Positions 1 through 7,547 of a stretch of DNA of 64,000 nt are shown one piece after another (position 1 is the stretch's first letter; the number at the start of each line of letters is the position of its first letter). Made by a program: the position numbers and the translations under genes. The DNA is from Fibrobacterota bacterium. Its GTDB lineage: Bacteria > Fibrobacterota > Fibrobacteria > UBA11236. The stretch spans positions 1 through 64,000 of the forward strand of contig JAEKLQ010000025.1 in the NCBI GenBank assembly GCA_019509785.1. Reading direction: 5' to 3'. The notes under the pieces are model-generated. The model ran no database searches and was not told the origin of the DNA. It saw nothing but the letters and a program-made list of their open reading frames with translations.

Positions 1-471
1 TACACCGGCATAACGGGCTTCGAACGCGATCGCCTGGACTCGGTCAAGCTGTACGATTCGGCCGGCGCGATCATGGACAAGTGGCGCCCGGCGCAGATCG
101 CCAAGATCGTGCACTCGCGCAACATCAAGAAGTCGGGTAACGGCAAGGATGCCGAGATCCGCTTCGACGTGGTGGTCGAGATCAAGGATGACGGCGGCGT
201 GAGGAAGGGCACCTGGAACGGCACCATGACCGGCTCCTATGACGGCAGCCCCTTCAAGAGCGGTACGATAACCAATGTGGTCCGGGCGTGGGACAGCGGG
301 CACTTCGGCTTCCCCGAATCCGGCACCATCGAGATCGACCGTCCGGTTCTGCACCTCTTGGCCGAGTTCTTGGGGGACGGCAAAGCCAAGGTGACCATTA
401 CCAACAAGGTGACCGGCAAGATCCGCATCCTGTACCTGGATGCGAACTATAAGGAGAGCGCGAACCCTTAA
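1..471 (+). CDS. Hypothetical protein, 5' end outside window
   Basis: The reading frame is open from the first base of the window to a TAA at 469-471, so the gene probably begins upstream; a first internal ATG lies at 73. About 156 residues are visible. They are rich in charged and beta-prone segments (for example VVVEIKDD and GKAKVTITNKVTGKIRI), which suggests a soluble or exported beta-rich domain at the end of a longer protein. I do not recognise the family. A strong terminator follows directly, so this is the last gene of its transcript. Confidence 0.6.
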   Translation, partial: YTGITGFERDRLDSVKLYDSAGAIMDKWRPAQIAKIVHSRNIKKSGNGKDAEIRFDVVVEIKDDGGVRKGTWNGTMTGSYDGSPFKSGTITNVVRAWDSGHFGFPESGTIEIDRPVLHLLAEFLGDGKAKVTITNKVTGKIRILYLDANYKESANP

Positions 472-490
472 GGGACGGAATGAGTGCATG

Positions 491-539
491 GGAGCAGCCC
501 GCGGGCTGCTCCGGCCGGGCCCGGAATGGGCCCTTTTTT
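491..539 (+). terminator. Rho-independent terminator, double hairpin
   Basis: An 11-bp perfect stem (491-512) is followed by a second stem, GGGCCC-GGAAT-GGGCCC (517-533), and then six T residues (534-539). It ends the transcript of the partial gene just upstream. The rest of the 472-788 gap holds a GGAAACGCTTC motif at 633-643, which resembles a LacI-family half-palindrome, and the leader of the esterase gene. Confidence 0.85.
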
Positions 540-788
540 ATTTCCTCCGTTTTGGGATTAATGTCAGTTTAGTCTGATAAAACCGAGGCACGCCAAAAAA
601 ACAGCCTTCAAGGCATTCTTTGTTTTCCGTTTGGAAACGCTTCATGCCCCGACATCAAGAACCACCAACCCAAATTCTCCCAGGGAGAATAATATCCAGG
701 TTAAATGGGAGCCGGGAGGGAAATGGGAAAAGTAGGACACGGTAGCGCCATGGGCCTTATTTTATGCCATCGGGAGGAAGCCACTAAC

Positions 789-1934
789 ATGAAAACCACT
801 TCGAAGCATCGCAGCCTCGCCCTGGGCCTGGGCTTATTGGCCGCATCCCTATTGGCCGTTAAGGGGTTTTCGCAAGATCCCAACTTCTATATCTTCCTGG
901 CCTTCGGCCAATCCAACATGGAAGGATACCCGGGCCAGCAACAGCATCAGGATTCGGTCGGGCTGTCCTCCCGCTTCCAAACCATGCCCGCCGTGGACTG
1001 GCCGGATGGAAGCCGTAAAAAGGGGACTTGGACCCCCGCGCTTCCGCCCCTCTGCCGCAACAGCACCGGCCTATGCCCCTGCGATTATTTCGGCCGGACC
1101 TTGACGGACAGCCTGCCCGCGAACATCAAGATCGGGATCATCAACGTGGCCGTGGCCGGGTGCGCGATCGAAATGTTCGACCCGGCCAAATACCAAAGCT
1201 ACGCCTCCGGCCAGGCCTCGTGGCTGCAGGATATCGTCAAGCTCTACGGCGGCAGCCCTTATGCGCGCTTGGTTGAGGTGGCCAAGTTGGCCCAGAAGGA
1301 CGGGGTGATCAAAGGCATTATCATGCATCAGGGGGAGTCCGGATCTTCGACGGGGAACTGGAACGGCGAGGTCAAGATCGTATACAACAATCTGGTCAAG
1401 GATCTCGGCTTGGATTCCAACAAGACGCCTTTCCTGGCCGGGGATTTCACCAATCCCAATGGTCAGAATTCCATTGTCTGGGGCCTCCCCAAGGTCATGA
1501 AGCAGGCCTACGCGGTTTCTTCGAAGGGGGACGAGGCGAATAGCACCGGCATCCATTTCAGCGCCGCGGGATATCGCGCCTTAGGGAAGAGCTATGCCGA
1601 CACCATGCTCATCGCCATGCGCAAGCTGGGCATTGGGCCGACGGGACTCTTCGCAAGCAGATCCCGGTCCGGGGCTTATACCATCCGGAGCTTGGCGAAT
1701 ACCGATGCCGGGACATTGCTGTCGTTCGGCATTCCGGAGCGCGCCTTTATCACGCTTAGCGCCTATACCGTGGGCGGCAGGCAGATTGCGCAATTGGCCC
1801 GTGGCGAGTATGCGGCCGGGGAGCACTCCATTTCCTTCGGCGGGGAAGCGATGCCGGCGGGCGCCATCGTACTCAAGTTAAACTCGGGTTCCAATACCAC
1901 GGCCCGGACGCTCGTCATGTCCACGGCCCCTTAA
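789..1934 (+). CDS. Secreted SGNH/sialate-O-acetylesterase-type carbohydrate esterase (CE6-like)
   Basis: This is a 381-residue secreted esterase. The ATG at 789 is chosen because GGGAGG lies about 12 bases upstream and the protein then starts with a signal peptide (basic MKTTSKHR, a Leu/Ala core, cleavage near VKGFS-QDP); the longer in-frame start at 705 would bury it. The block I motif GQSNMEG follows the signal, then MHQGES in the middle and GIHFSAAGYRALG near residue 260, which supply the nucleophile Ser, the block III motif and the catalytic His of the SASA/CE6 fold. CE6 enzymes remove acetyl groups from xylan and related polymers. Residues from about 300 to 381 form a separate beta-rich tail resembling a Por-type secretion domain, with a GEHSISF...PAGAIVLKL pattern. 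The exact substrate is inferred. Confidence 0.82.
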   Translation: MKTTSKHRSLALGLGLLAASLLAVKGFSQDPNFYIFLAFGQSNMEGYPGQQQHQDSVGLSSRFQTMPAVDWPDGSRKKGTWTPALPPLCRNSTGLCPCDYFGRTLTDSLPANIKIGIINVAVAGCAIEMFDPAKYQSYASGQASWLQDIVKLYGGSPYARLVEVAKLAQKDGVIKGIIMHQGESGSSTGNWNGEVKIVYNNLVKDLGLDSNKTPFLAGDFTNPNGQNSIVWGLPKVMKQAYAVSSKGDEANSTGIHFSAAGYRALGKSYADTMLIAMRKLGIGPTGLFASRSRSGAYTIRSLANTDAGTLLSFGIPERAFITLSAYTVGGRQIAQLARGEYAAGEHSISFGGEAMPAGAIVLKLNSGSNTTARTLVMSTAP

Positions 1935-2030
1935 GAGTCCCTGACATGATGGATGCCGGGCGGCGGCCGGCGCGGGTCCTATTGACTCCGCGCGGCCCAG
2001 GGCCGGAGCCCCGAAGACGCCTATCTGTCC

Positions 2031-2438
2031 TTATTGTTTCGAAAGAATGACCGAACCGTTATTCTGATCATAAGGAATGGGAATCGTCAGCTTGTTTCCC
2101 GAGAGGGTTCCGGTTACGGAATCGGGCGTGGGCGGCGGGACGCCTTCCGGAGAGATGCCCGGCGAAGAAAGCAGGCTGCTCGCGTACTTTAAAGAAATCG
2201 TATTTCCGGTCAGTTTATACTTCCCTGCCAGGGTATAGGTTCCATACGACAGAGGCAAGGTCCCTGCAAAAGCCGTATCGGCCGTGAAGACCAGGATCAT
2301 GGTGGAGTCCGGCGCCTTGCCCTTCCAGGTTCCGGCCACGGCGTTGGACGTCCCTGAATCAGTAGAGCTATCGCACCCCAGCAGAATGAAGGCGCCGAGC
2401 AAGGAGCCGATCAAAACGGTTTTGAATCTTGCGCTCAT
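2031..2438 (-). CDS. Small lipoprotein, lipocalin-like fold predicted
   Basis: The 135-residue product begins with a lipoprotein signal, with lipobox FILLGC placing the lipidated Cys at residue 22, followed by a Ser/Thr/Asp/Gly linker (DSSTDSG). The mature part reads as short alternating beta strands (VAGTWKGKAP, YTLAGKYKLTGNTISLKY, VTGTLSGNKLTIPI). This is the strand pattern of the short lipocalin-like lipoproteins that start with a GTW motif. A ligand cannot be named. It is convergent with the upstream esterase and precedes no obvious partner. Confidence 0.7.
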   Translation of the reverse strand: MSARFKTVLIGSLLGAFILLGCDSSTDSGTSNAVAGTWKGKAPDSTMILVFTADTAFAGTLPLSYGTYTLAGKYKLTGNTISLKYASSLLSSPGISPEGVPPPTPDSVTGTLSGNKLTIPIPYDQNNGSVILSKQ

Positions 2439-2500
2439 GAATACCCCGATGAATTGGATGTGAATGAACCCCTAAGTTAAACAGCCTATGCGGTTTCCGC

Positions 2501-3169
2501 CTAGAGGGATTTTTTCGCGCGGATACTGAAAACGGGCCAGGGGCTGGATAGTTCCTTCTCCCCGATGGGCCAGCTGAAGTTCACGTGGTTCACCACCTTC
2601 TGGGTGGATTTGCTGGCCCCCAGGCGCACGCCGAAGCCCACTGAATAATGAAGTTTGTCCCAATCGAAATCGCGGTAAGCGGGAAAGGTATTGCCGGCGT
2701 TGGCGAAGACCGCCAGGGCGGGCACCACGGTGCCGATCTCGAAGGTGGGAAACAGGCGTTGCTCGGCCTCGATGAGGATGCGCGCCTGGCCCGCGTAGTA
2801 GAAACTGGGGTAGCCGTTGAGCCCGTTGTCCTCGCCCAGCAGCACTTGCTGCGATTGCTCCGAGGCGAAAAAATGGTTCCAGGTCACCGCCAGGAAGGAC
2901 GAGGTGAGGTAGACGGGTTTCCATTGCATCTCGCCGAAGGCGGAGGCGTATCCGTCGTCGAAGCCGCTCGGGCCCACGAAGTAGTGCATGGAAGCGCTGG
3001 TGTTCATGAAGAAGGAGTCCCACCAGGCATCGTTGAAAACGGCCGTATGGCTCAGGTACCAATCGTCGTTGCGGGCGCCGAGCCAAGATTGGTCCTTGGC
3101 CGCCTTGGTGGTCAGGCGCCAGCCCGTTTCCAAGGTCTCGCTCCATTTCAGGTTGTTGAAGTTCTGCAC
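2501..3169 (-). CDS. Omp85-like outer-membrane barrel, C-terminal part (frameshifted)
   Basis: This 222-codon frame is the second half of the barrel protein whose first half lies at 3148-4098. Read upstream of its nominal ATG, the same frame continues with LYPYERHDYLLGLSLSVYQY, which fits directly onto the upstream half after a one-base shift near 3240-3262. The sequence alternates aromatic and polar residues as in transmembrane beta strands. The strands at the end run up to a terminal VFSIRAKKSL. It is probably not translated alone. The shift is either a real lesion or a sequencing error in the GGGG run. Confidence 0.6.
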   Translation of the reverse strand: MQNFNNLKWSETLETGWRLTTKAAKDQSWLGARNDDWYLSHTAVFNDAWWDSFFMNTSASMHYFVGPSGFDDGYASAFGEMQWKPVYLTSSFLAVTWNHFFASEQSQQVLLGEDNGLNGYPSFYYAGQARILIEAEQRLFPTFEIGTVVPALAVFANAGNTFPAYRDFDWDKLHYSVGFGVRLGASKSTQKVVNHVNFSWPIGEKELSSPWPVFSIRAKKSL

Positions 3170-4098
3170 GGTCTTGTAGTCATATTGGTAAACCGAAAGC
3201 GAGAGGCCCAGCAGGTAATCATGGCGTTCGTAAGGATAAAGCCCCGAGAGCGGCTCGCGTCCTGGGTGACCACGTGCTTGAATTGCGATTGGACGTGGTA
3301 GTCCCCGCCCAAATCCTTTGCCAAAGTATCAGGCAAGGAGGACAGCCGATTGGCGTCGAAGTACACGTATTCCGAAGTCTTATCGGCGGAGAAGGAGGAT
3401 GAAAACGACCAGCGGCTGGTGCGCGATTCCAGCGGCTTGGACAAGGAGAAGAGGGTGGAGTAGCCGTCGGAAAGCCAGGCCGCATGGCTAGCGAAGCGCA
3501 AGCGGGCCGGGGTCAACGCGTTGTTGGCATAGTCCAGCCAACGCGTGTCCCGTATCTGATCATGCCCGACGAAAAAACCGAGCCTTTGCCCGGTCCCGAA
3601 TAGATTGCTTTCCACCGGGCCCACCCAGTAGATCCATTCGCGTCCCAAGCGGTTGATGCTGAAGCCGGGCACCGTGGTCCATTGATCATAAGTGGTGACG
3701 ATGATATGCGCGGTGCCGTCCTGCCAGCGCATCACTTCGATGATGGCATCGGCCAGGAATTCCTCTTGGCGCAGGGACTTCTCGGTCTCGAGCAATAGGC
3801 CCTTGGTAATCGTGTCCCCTTCCTTGAACAACAAGCGCCGCCTTATGGTTCCGGGCCGGCTTTCGATATGCAGCTTGTTGCCTACGTCATAGACCCATTG
3901 CTCGGCGTCGCTATGGGTGGCGCTGCCCTCGAAAGCGTCCTTGATGGACAATTGGATGGACCGCACCTGGGCGCTGAAGGTATCGGGAAGATCCTTCGCG
4001 CGGGTGAAGCCCTCGGCGGGCTGGAAGAAGCGATTGCTTTGGGCGGAGGCGGTCGGGGCGAAAAGGGCGAGGAGGGTTAACAACAGAAGGAAGGGCAT
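3148..4098 (-). CDS. Omp85/BamA-family-like outer-membrane protein, N-terminal part (frameshifted)
   Basis: The product begins with a signal peptide (MPFLLLLTLLALFAPTASA-QS). Residues 80-130 then resemble a POTRA repeat (RRRLLFKEGD...LLLETEKSLRQEEFL...), the periplasmic module of BamA/TamA-type assembly proteins, and the start of a beta-barrel follows. After DASRSRG (around position 3255) the frame runs into an unrelated 35-residue tail, whereas the next frame continues the barrel. A one-base deletion explains this. The full protein would be about 530 residues. It lies immediately downstream of rnpB on the same strand. A general role in outer-membrane insertion or secretion is inferred from the family only. 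Confidence 0.65.
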   Translation of the reverse strand: MPFLLLLTLLALFAPTASAQSNRFFQPAEGFTRAKDLPDTFSAQVRSIQLSIKDAFEGSATHSDAEQWVYDVGNKLHIESRPGTIRRRLLFKEGDTITKGLLLETEKSLRQEEFLADAIIEVMRWQDGTAHIIVTTYDQWTTVPGFSINRLGREWIYWVGPVESNLFGTGQRLGFFVGHDQIRDTRWLDYANNALTPARLRFASHAAWLSDGYSTLFSLSKPLESRTSRWSFSSSFSADKTSEYVYFDANRLSSLPDTLAKDLGGDYHVQSQFKHVVTQDASRSRGFILTNAMITCWASRFRFTNMTTRPCRTSTT

Positions 4099-4144
4099 TG
4101 CGCAGGAAGATAAAAAGTTGTGCCTCGGCGCGGCCGCCTATGTC

Positions 4145-4596
4145 GATCGGATCGGGGGAAGCGGGCCTATAAGCCGGGTTCTGTCTCAAGCGATCGGGCA
4201 AGCCCGATCGCTTGGGATGGCCATCCATCTGGGTCGGCGGTTGCCCGCCGCCTCGAGCGACCTACCCGGTGGCCGGCCGGAGCGGACCGCTCCAGGGACG
4301 GCGATCTTGCGAAAGCCCTCCTCGGCCACCCTATTTGGTCTTGCACCGGATGGGGTTTGCCCTGCCGTCCCCGTCGCCGGGAACGCGGTGAGCTCTTACC
4401 TCGCCATTTCACCCTTACTCGGGAACGGCCTTGCGGCCTTTTCCGAGCGGTATATTTTCTGTGGCACTTTCCGTCGCGTCGCCGCGCCTGGCCGTTAGCC
4501 AGCATCCCGTCCTATGGTGCCCGGACTTTCCTCCAGGATCAAACGGCGCGAGCCGAAGATCCCAGCGGCCATCCGGCCCGCTTCCCGATCCGATCA
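4145..4596 (-). ncRNA. rnpB: RNase P RNA (catalytic subunit)
   Basis: The minus strand carries the two universally conserved ends of bacterial RNase P RNA: GGAGGAAAGTCCGGGC near the 5' side (about 4526-4541) and AGACAGAACCCGGCTTATAG near the 3' side. Between them lie GAGTAAGGGTGAAA and CCGGTGCAAGACCAAATAG, also typical. The ends pair in a long P1 helix: positions 4575-4595 with 4145-4167 (GATCGGATCGGG.AAGCGGGCC). I set the boundaries from this helix. An extended -10-like TGCTATCTT lies just upstream (TATCTT at 4608-4613). The RNA processes tRNA 5' leaders together with RnpA, which is not in the window. Confidence 0.93.
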
Positions 4597-4687
4597 GGAG
4601 GGCGGACAAGATAGCAACTAGTTGCCGGGGACCTTCCCGGGGCCGGTCTTGCGACAAGGTTCCGACCGGATCGGTGCTACGTCCGGA

Positions 4688-5197
4688 TCAGAGGTGTTCG
4701 GCGCCGAGGGGCGCGGGATTCGGCGCCGACTTCTTGAGGAGGGATTGGTACTGCTTGTCCGCCTTGAGGGCCTTCTCCAACGCCTTGCGCCGCTTTTCCT
4801 CGCCCGTCAGGCATTGCTTGGCGCGAGGCTGGGTGGCATAGCGATCATCGCAGGCCTTCTCGGCCGCGAACTTCTTTTCCATCAACGCCTGCACGGAAGG
4901 GTCGTTCATGTCGGCCCCATGCAGCTTGGCATCGTTCAGTTCGCGGTCCACGCGGGCGTAGGCCGAATCGGAGCGGCATTCCTTAAGGAACTTCGTCTTC
5001 TCCCGATCGCAGGCGCGGATCTCCTTCTTGTCGGAATCCGAAAGGATACGCCGCTGGATCACGCGCTGCAGGGAGTCGAGGCTATTGAGCACGGAAGGAT
5101 CGACCGGGGTCGCCGTAGGCTGGGCGATGGCCGGAGCGGCGCAGAGAACGGCGCCGAGGGCGGAGAAGGCTAAGGCACACGCTAAGCGAAGGCGCAT
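4688..5197 (-). CDS. Periplasmic alpha-helical protein of unknown function
   Basis: The start at 5197 is preferred over 5224 because GGAG sits six bases before it and the protein then opens with a signal peptide (MRLRLACALAFS...APAIAQ). The mature 145 residues are highly charged and helical (EKKFAAEKACDD, EEKRRKALEKALKADK), with four Cys spaced so that they could form two disulfides (ACDREKTKFLKEC, ACDDRYATQPRAKQC). There is no recognisable domain. It sits between rnpB and an ABC-2 exporter pair, 43 bases downstream of the permease gene on the same strand, so it could be cotranscribed with that exporter. Confidence 0.65.
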   Translation of the reverse strand: MRLRLACALAFSALGAVLCAAPAIAQPTATPVDPSVLNSLDSLQRVIQRRILSDSDKKEIRACDREKTKFLKECRSDSAYARVDRELNDAKLHGADMNDPSVQALMEKKFAAEKACDDRYATQPRAKQCLTGEEKRRKALEKALKADKQYQSLLKKSAPNPAPLGAEHL

Positions 5198-5240
5198 CGG
5201 ATCTCCAAGGGAAGTTGACCGCAATATACTCGTCCCCGTA

Positions 5241-5921
5241 TCAAAGCACCTTGGGAAACCGCCGCCGCGCCGCCAAGAAGCAAGCAGCCGACGCAGCCAG
5301 CAAAGCGGCCAGGGCCGAGGCCAAGACCAACGTCGAGCCGAAAAAAGCCGGCGAGAAAGCGGCCGCCAGGAAAAACAGTCCCAGCATGGCCAGGCTGGAG
5401 AGCTGCGCCGCGCCGCGTACCGACTCGGCGATGAGGGAAAGCAAGGTGGACAAGGCGCAGAGGAACAGGGCCAACGCCGGGGTCAAAACCATGGCCTTGA
5501 TCAGGAGCGCGCCGAAACCGGGATAGGCGTAGCCTTGGGAAGCCAGCATGGCTCCCAGCGCCCCCTGCCCCAGCCAACCTACCAGCACGGGGAACGGCAA
5601 GATGCCGAGGATCTTCCCCCAGAACAACGGGCCGATGCCCACCGGCAGGCACATGAGTATCTCCAAGGTGTTGCGCTCTTTCTCGCCGGCGAAAGTATCG
5701 GCGCCGAGGGGAACGGCGGCGCTGGGGGCCAGTACGGCCAACATCAGCAACAGCGATCGGGCCAGCTCCAGGGTTTCCCGGGGCGAGCCTATGCGACCCC
5801 AAAGGGTAGCCGCTTGCAGTCCAAGCAAGATGAGAGGCGTAAGCAGGAAAGGCAGCAGGAAGCGCGGCTCCTTGAGGACGAGGCGCCACTCATGCCGGGC
5901 CATGCGCAATGCGTCGCCCAT
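5241..5921 (-). CDS. ABC-2 type exporter permease
   Basis: This 226-residue integral membrane protein has about six hydrophobic segments. The diagnostic AGEKERNTLEILMCLPV after the second segment is the conserved cytoplasmic motif of ABC-2/NatB-type permeases, which read AGEKERGTLE in most members. It partners the ATPase encoded immediately upstream; the stop and start codons overlap as TGATG, implying translational coupling. The substrate is unknown. NatAB-like relatives export Na+, drugs or peptides, but nothing here decides. It is shorter than two-domain NatB proteins, so it may work as a homodimer. Confidence 0.8.
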   Translation of the reverse strand: MGDALRMARHEWRLVLKEPRFLLPFLLTPLILLGLQAATLWGRIGSPRETLELARSLLLMLAVLAPSAAVPLGADTFAGEKERNTLEILMCLPVGIGPLFWGKILGILPFPVLVGWLGQGALGAMLASQGYAYPGFGALLIKAMVLTPALALFLCALSTLLSLIAESVRGAAQLSSLAMLGLFFLAAAFSPAFFGSTLVLASALAALLAASAACFLAARRRFPKVL

Positions 5922-6916
5922 CAGGCCGCCCCCGTGAAACGCGCGTACGCATCGGCCAGGGTAGGACGGATCGGTTCCGCCGAGGCCAAGAGGAGACCGC
6001 GCTCCACCACCGCGCGCAACAGGGCGGGCATGCGATCGAAAAGGCCCTCGGCTTCCGCTTCCAGGGCCAGGGCATCGCCCGGGACGGTCGTAACGCGGGC
6101 GGAGAAGGCGGTCTCCATCCAGGCCCGGTCCGCCGCTTGGGCGGGGGCCGCGAAGCCCAGGCGGACCCGGGCAGGCCCCCCCGCGGCGCCCAGGATGGCC
6201 GCGCGTTCGCCGGCCGCCCGTAAAGCTCCCTGCGCCAGGAAACCGAAATGGGTCGCCACCGCTTCCATCTGCTCCAGGCGATGGGTGGCGACCAAGGCGG
6301 TGGCTCCGGCCTCCGCGAGGTAACGCCCAAGATACCCCAGCACCTCGCGCTGGGAATCGGGATCGAGATGATCCGTAGGCTCATCCCACAGGAGCAGCTC
6401 TGGCCGATGCAACAGGCTGCGCGCCAAGTGCAGCTTCTGGCGATTGCCTTGGGACAGTTTCCCGCAAGGCTTGCCATCGAGGGGAATGCCGAACTCCCGG
6501 CAAATCCCGTCGATGCGATCCCCGGCATCGGCCAAGCCGTAGAAGGAAGCGAAGAAGGACAAGTACTCGCGCGCGCTCAGGCGGCCGTACACGCCCGGGT
6601 TCTCGATCAACACCCCGAGGCGGGCCAAGCGGGAACGATCGCCCCCGTCCGACGACCCGAGTACGGCTATCGACCCGGAGGTCGGCTTCACCAAGCCGGT
6701 GATGCAACGCATCAAAGTGGTCTTCCCCGCCCCGTTCGGCCCGAGCAATACGAACAGGGAGCCCTTGGGAATGTCCAAATCCACGCCCCCCAAAGCCTCC
6801 ACCGGCCCGGTCTTCCCAGGGAAGGTCACATGCAGGTTACGGCAGGAAACGGCCCCCGCGCCTATGCCGATCGCGGGAGCGGTCGTTCGGGGCTCGATCA
6901 GCGAAGTAGGGGTCAT
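5921..6916 (-). CDS. ABC exporter ATP-binding protein (NatA/CcmA-like)
   Basis: The 331-residue ATPase has Walker A GPNGAGKTT near residue 60, signature LSQGN, Walker B LLLWDEP followed by TDHLDP (the D-loop), and a switch His in VATHRLEQ. The nucleotide-binding domain ends near residue 235. The remaining 95 residues form a C-terminal accessory domain of the type seen in NatA-like ATPases. The ATG at 6916 is preferred over the upstream TTG at 6925. It overlaps the permease gene by one base and powers that exporter. The upstream region carries the large palindromic elements and no clear promoter. Confidence 0.82.
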   Translation of the reverse strand: MTPTSLIEPRTTAPAIGIGAGAVSCRNLHVTFPGKTGPVEALGGVDLDIPKGSLFVLLGPNGAGKTTLMRCITGLVKPTSGSIAVLGSSDGGDRSRLARLGVLIENPGVYGRLSAREYLSFFASFYGLADAGDRIDGICREFGIPLDGKPCGKLSQGNRQKLHLARSLLHRPELLLWDEPTDHLDPDSQREVLGYLGRYLAEAGATALVATHRLEQMEAVATHFGFLAQGALRAAGERAAILGAAGGPARVRLGFAAPAQAADRAWMETAFSARVTTVPGDALALEAEAEGLFDRMPALLRAVVERGLLLASAEPIRPTLADAYARFTGAA

Positions 6917-6983
6917 CGACCCCAAAGATAGATTTCGCGTGGGGCGCTGGTTTCCGTATGCTGGGTCCGGCGGGCCCGGGGGC

Positions 6984-7137
6984 GCGTGGGCGGCTCAGAG
7001 GAAGCGGGTCGATGCGTGGGGCTTTCCGGCGGCCTGGGAAAGGGGTTCGCCCGCGCATTTGAAGAGCGCGGGCTGGCCTTACTTCGAGTGCGTACCCTTT
7101 CCCAGGCCCGCCGTCCGCTTCCATGCGCCGCCCACGC
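6984..7137 (-). repeat. Long nested palindromic element, copy A
   Basis: Three nested inverted repeats share one centre. The outer arm GCGTGGGCGGC (6984-6994) pairs with GCCGCCCACGC (7127-7137). The middle arm CCTGGGAAAGGG (7033-7044) pairs with CCCTTTCCCAGG (7095-7106). The inner stem CCCGCGC (7050-7056) pairs with GCGCGGG (7066-7072) around a nine-base loop. A second copy with the same plan lies in opposite orientation at 7352-7500. The architecture recalls REP/BIME units or a structured RNA. It lies in a 630-base non-coding gap between the divergently read-away ends of the ABC ATPase and pmbA. Confidence 0.7.
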
Positions 7138-7351
7138 ACCCCCGGTCCCGCCGTCTCCGCCGACCGAACCCGCGACCGGCGCTCTTTGGACTGGAACGAT
7201 TGGGTTGGGCCGGATTGAGAAGTGACGCCCATCGTGGATGCCCACCGTGGACGCCCCTCCCCGCGATCCGCAAAAAAGGAAAGCGATTCCCGTCCCGGGA
7301 GAGCGTCCGCGGGGCCCGCCGGAGGCGAAGCGGGCGGGACTGGGCTTGCGG

Positions 7352-7500
7352 GGCGGCGAGTCAAAGCGGACGACATCCTGGGAAGGAGATCGATCCACTC
7401 CTAAGGCAAGCCCGCGCTCTTCAAATGCGCGGGCGTCCGTCCCTTCCCAGGAGGTCGGGGAGCCTCAACTCAACGATCCGCTTTGTCCGAGCCGCACCGC
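7352..7500 (+). repeat. Long nested palindromic element, copy B (inverted relative to A)
   Basis: CCTGGGAAGG (7377-7386) pairs with CCTTCCCAGG (7442-7451) and encloses CCCGCGC (7411-7417), a loop TCTTCAAAT, and GCGCGGG (7427-7433). Outer arms GGCGAGTCAAAGCGGA (about 7355-7370) and TCCGCTTTGTCCGAGCC (7477-7493) pair imperfectly. The core, from TAAGGC through the hairpin to CTTTCCCAGG or CCTTCCCAGG, matches the reverse complement of copy A with few differences, while flanks and spacers differ. The 214 bases between the copies have no gene that I can support. Confidence 0.65.
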
Positions 7501-7547
7501 ATGCACAGGCACGCCAGACCCACCTCAGGCGGGACTCAAAGCAGCGA

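Noticed and set aside
4120-4657. Open frames on both strands across rnpB
   Set aside because: The stretch is explained by RNase P RNA with conserved ends and P1 pairing.
5028-6323. 431-codon plus-strand open frame
   Set aside because: It is antisense to the ABC permease and ATPase; the Arg/Ala/Gln-rich composition is that of a shadow frame.
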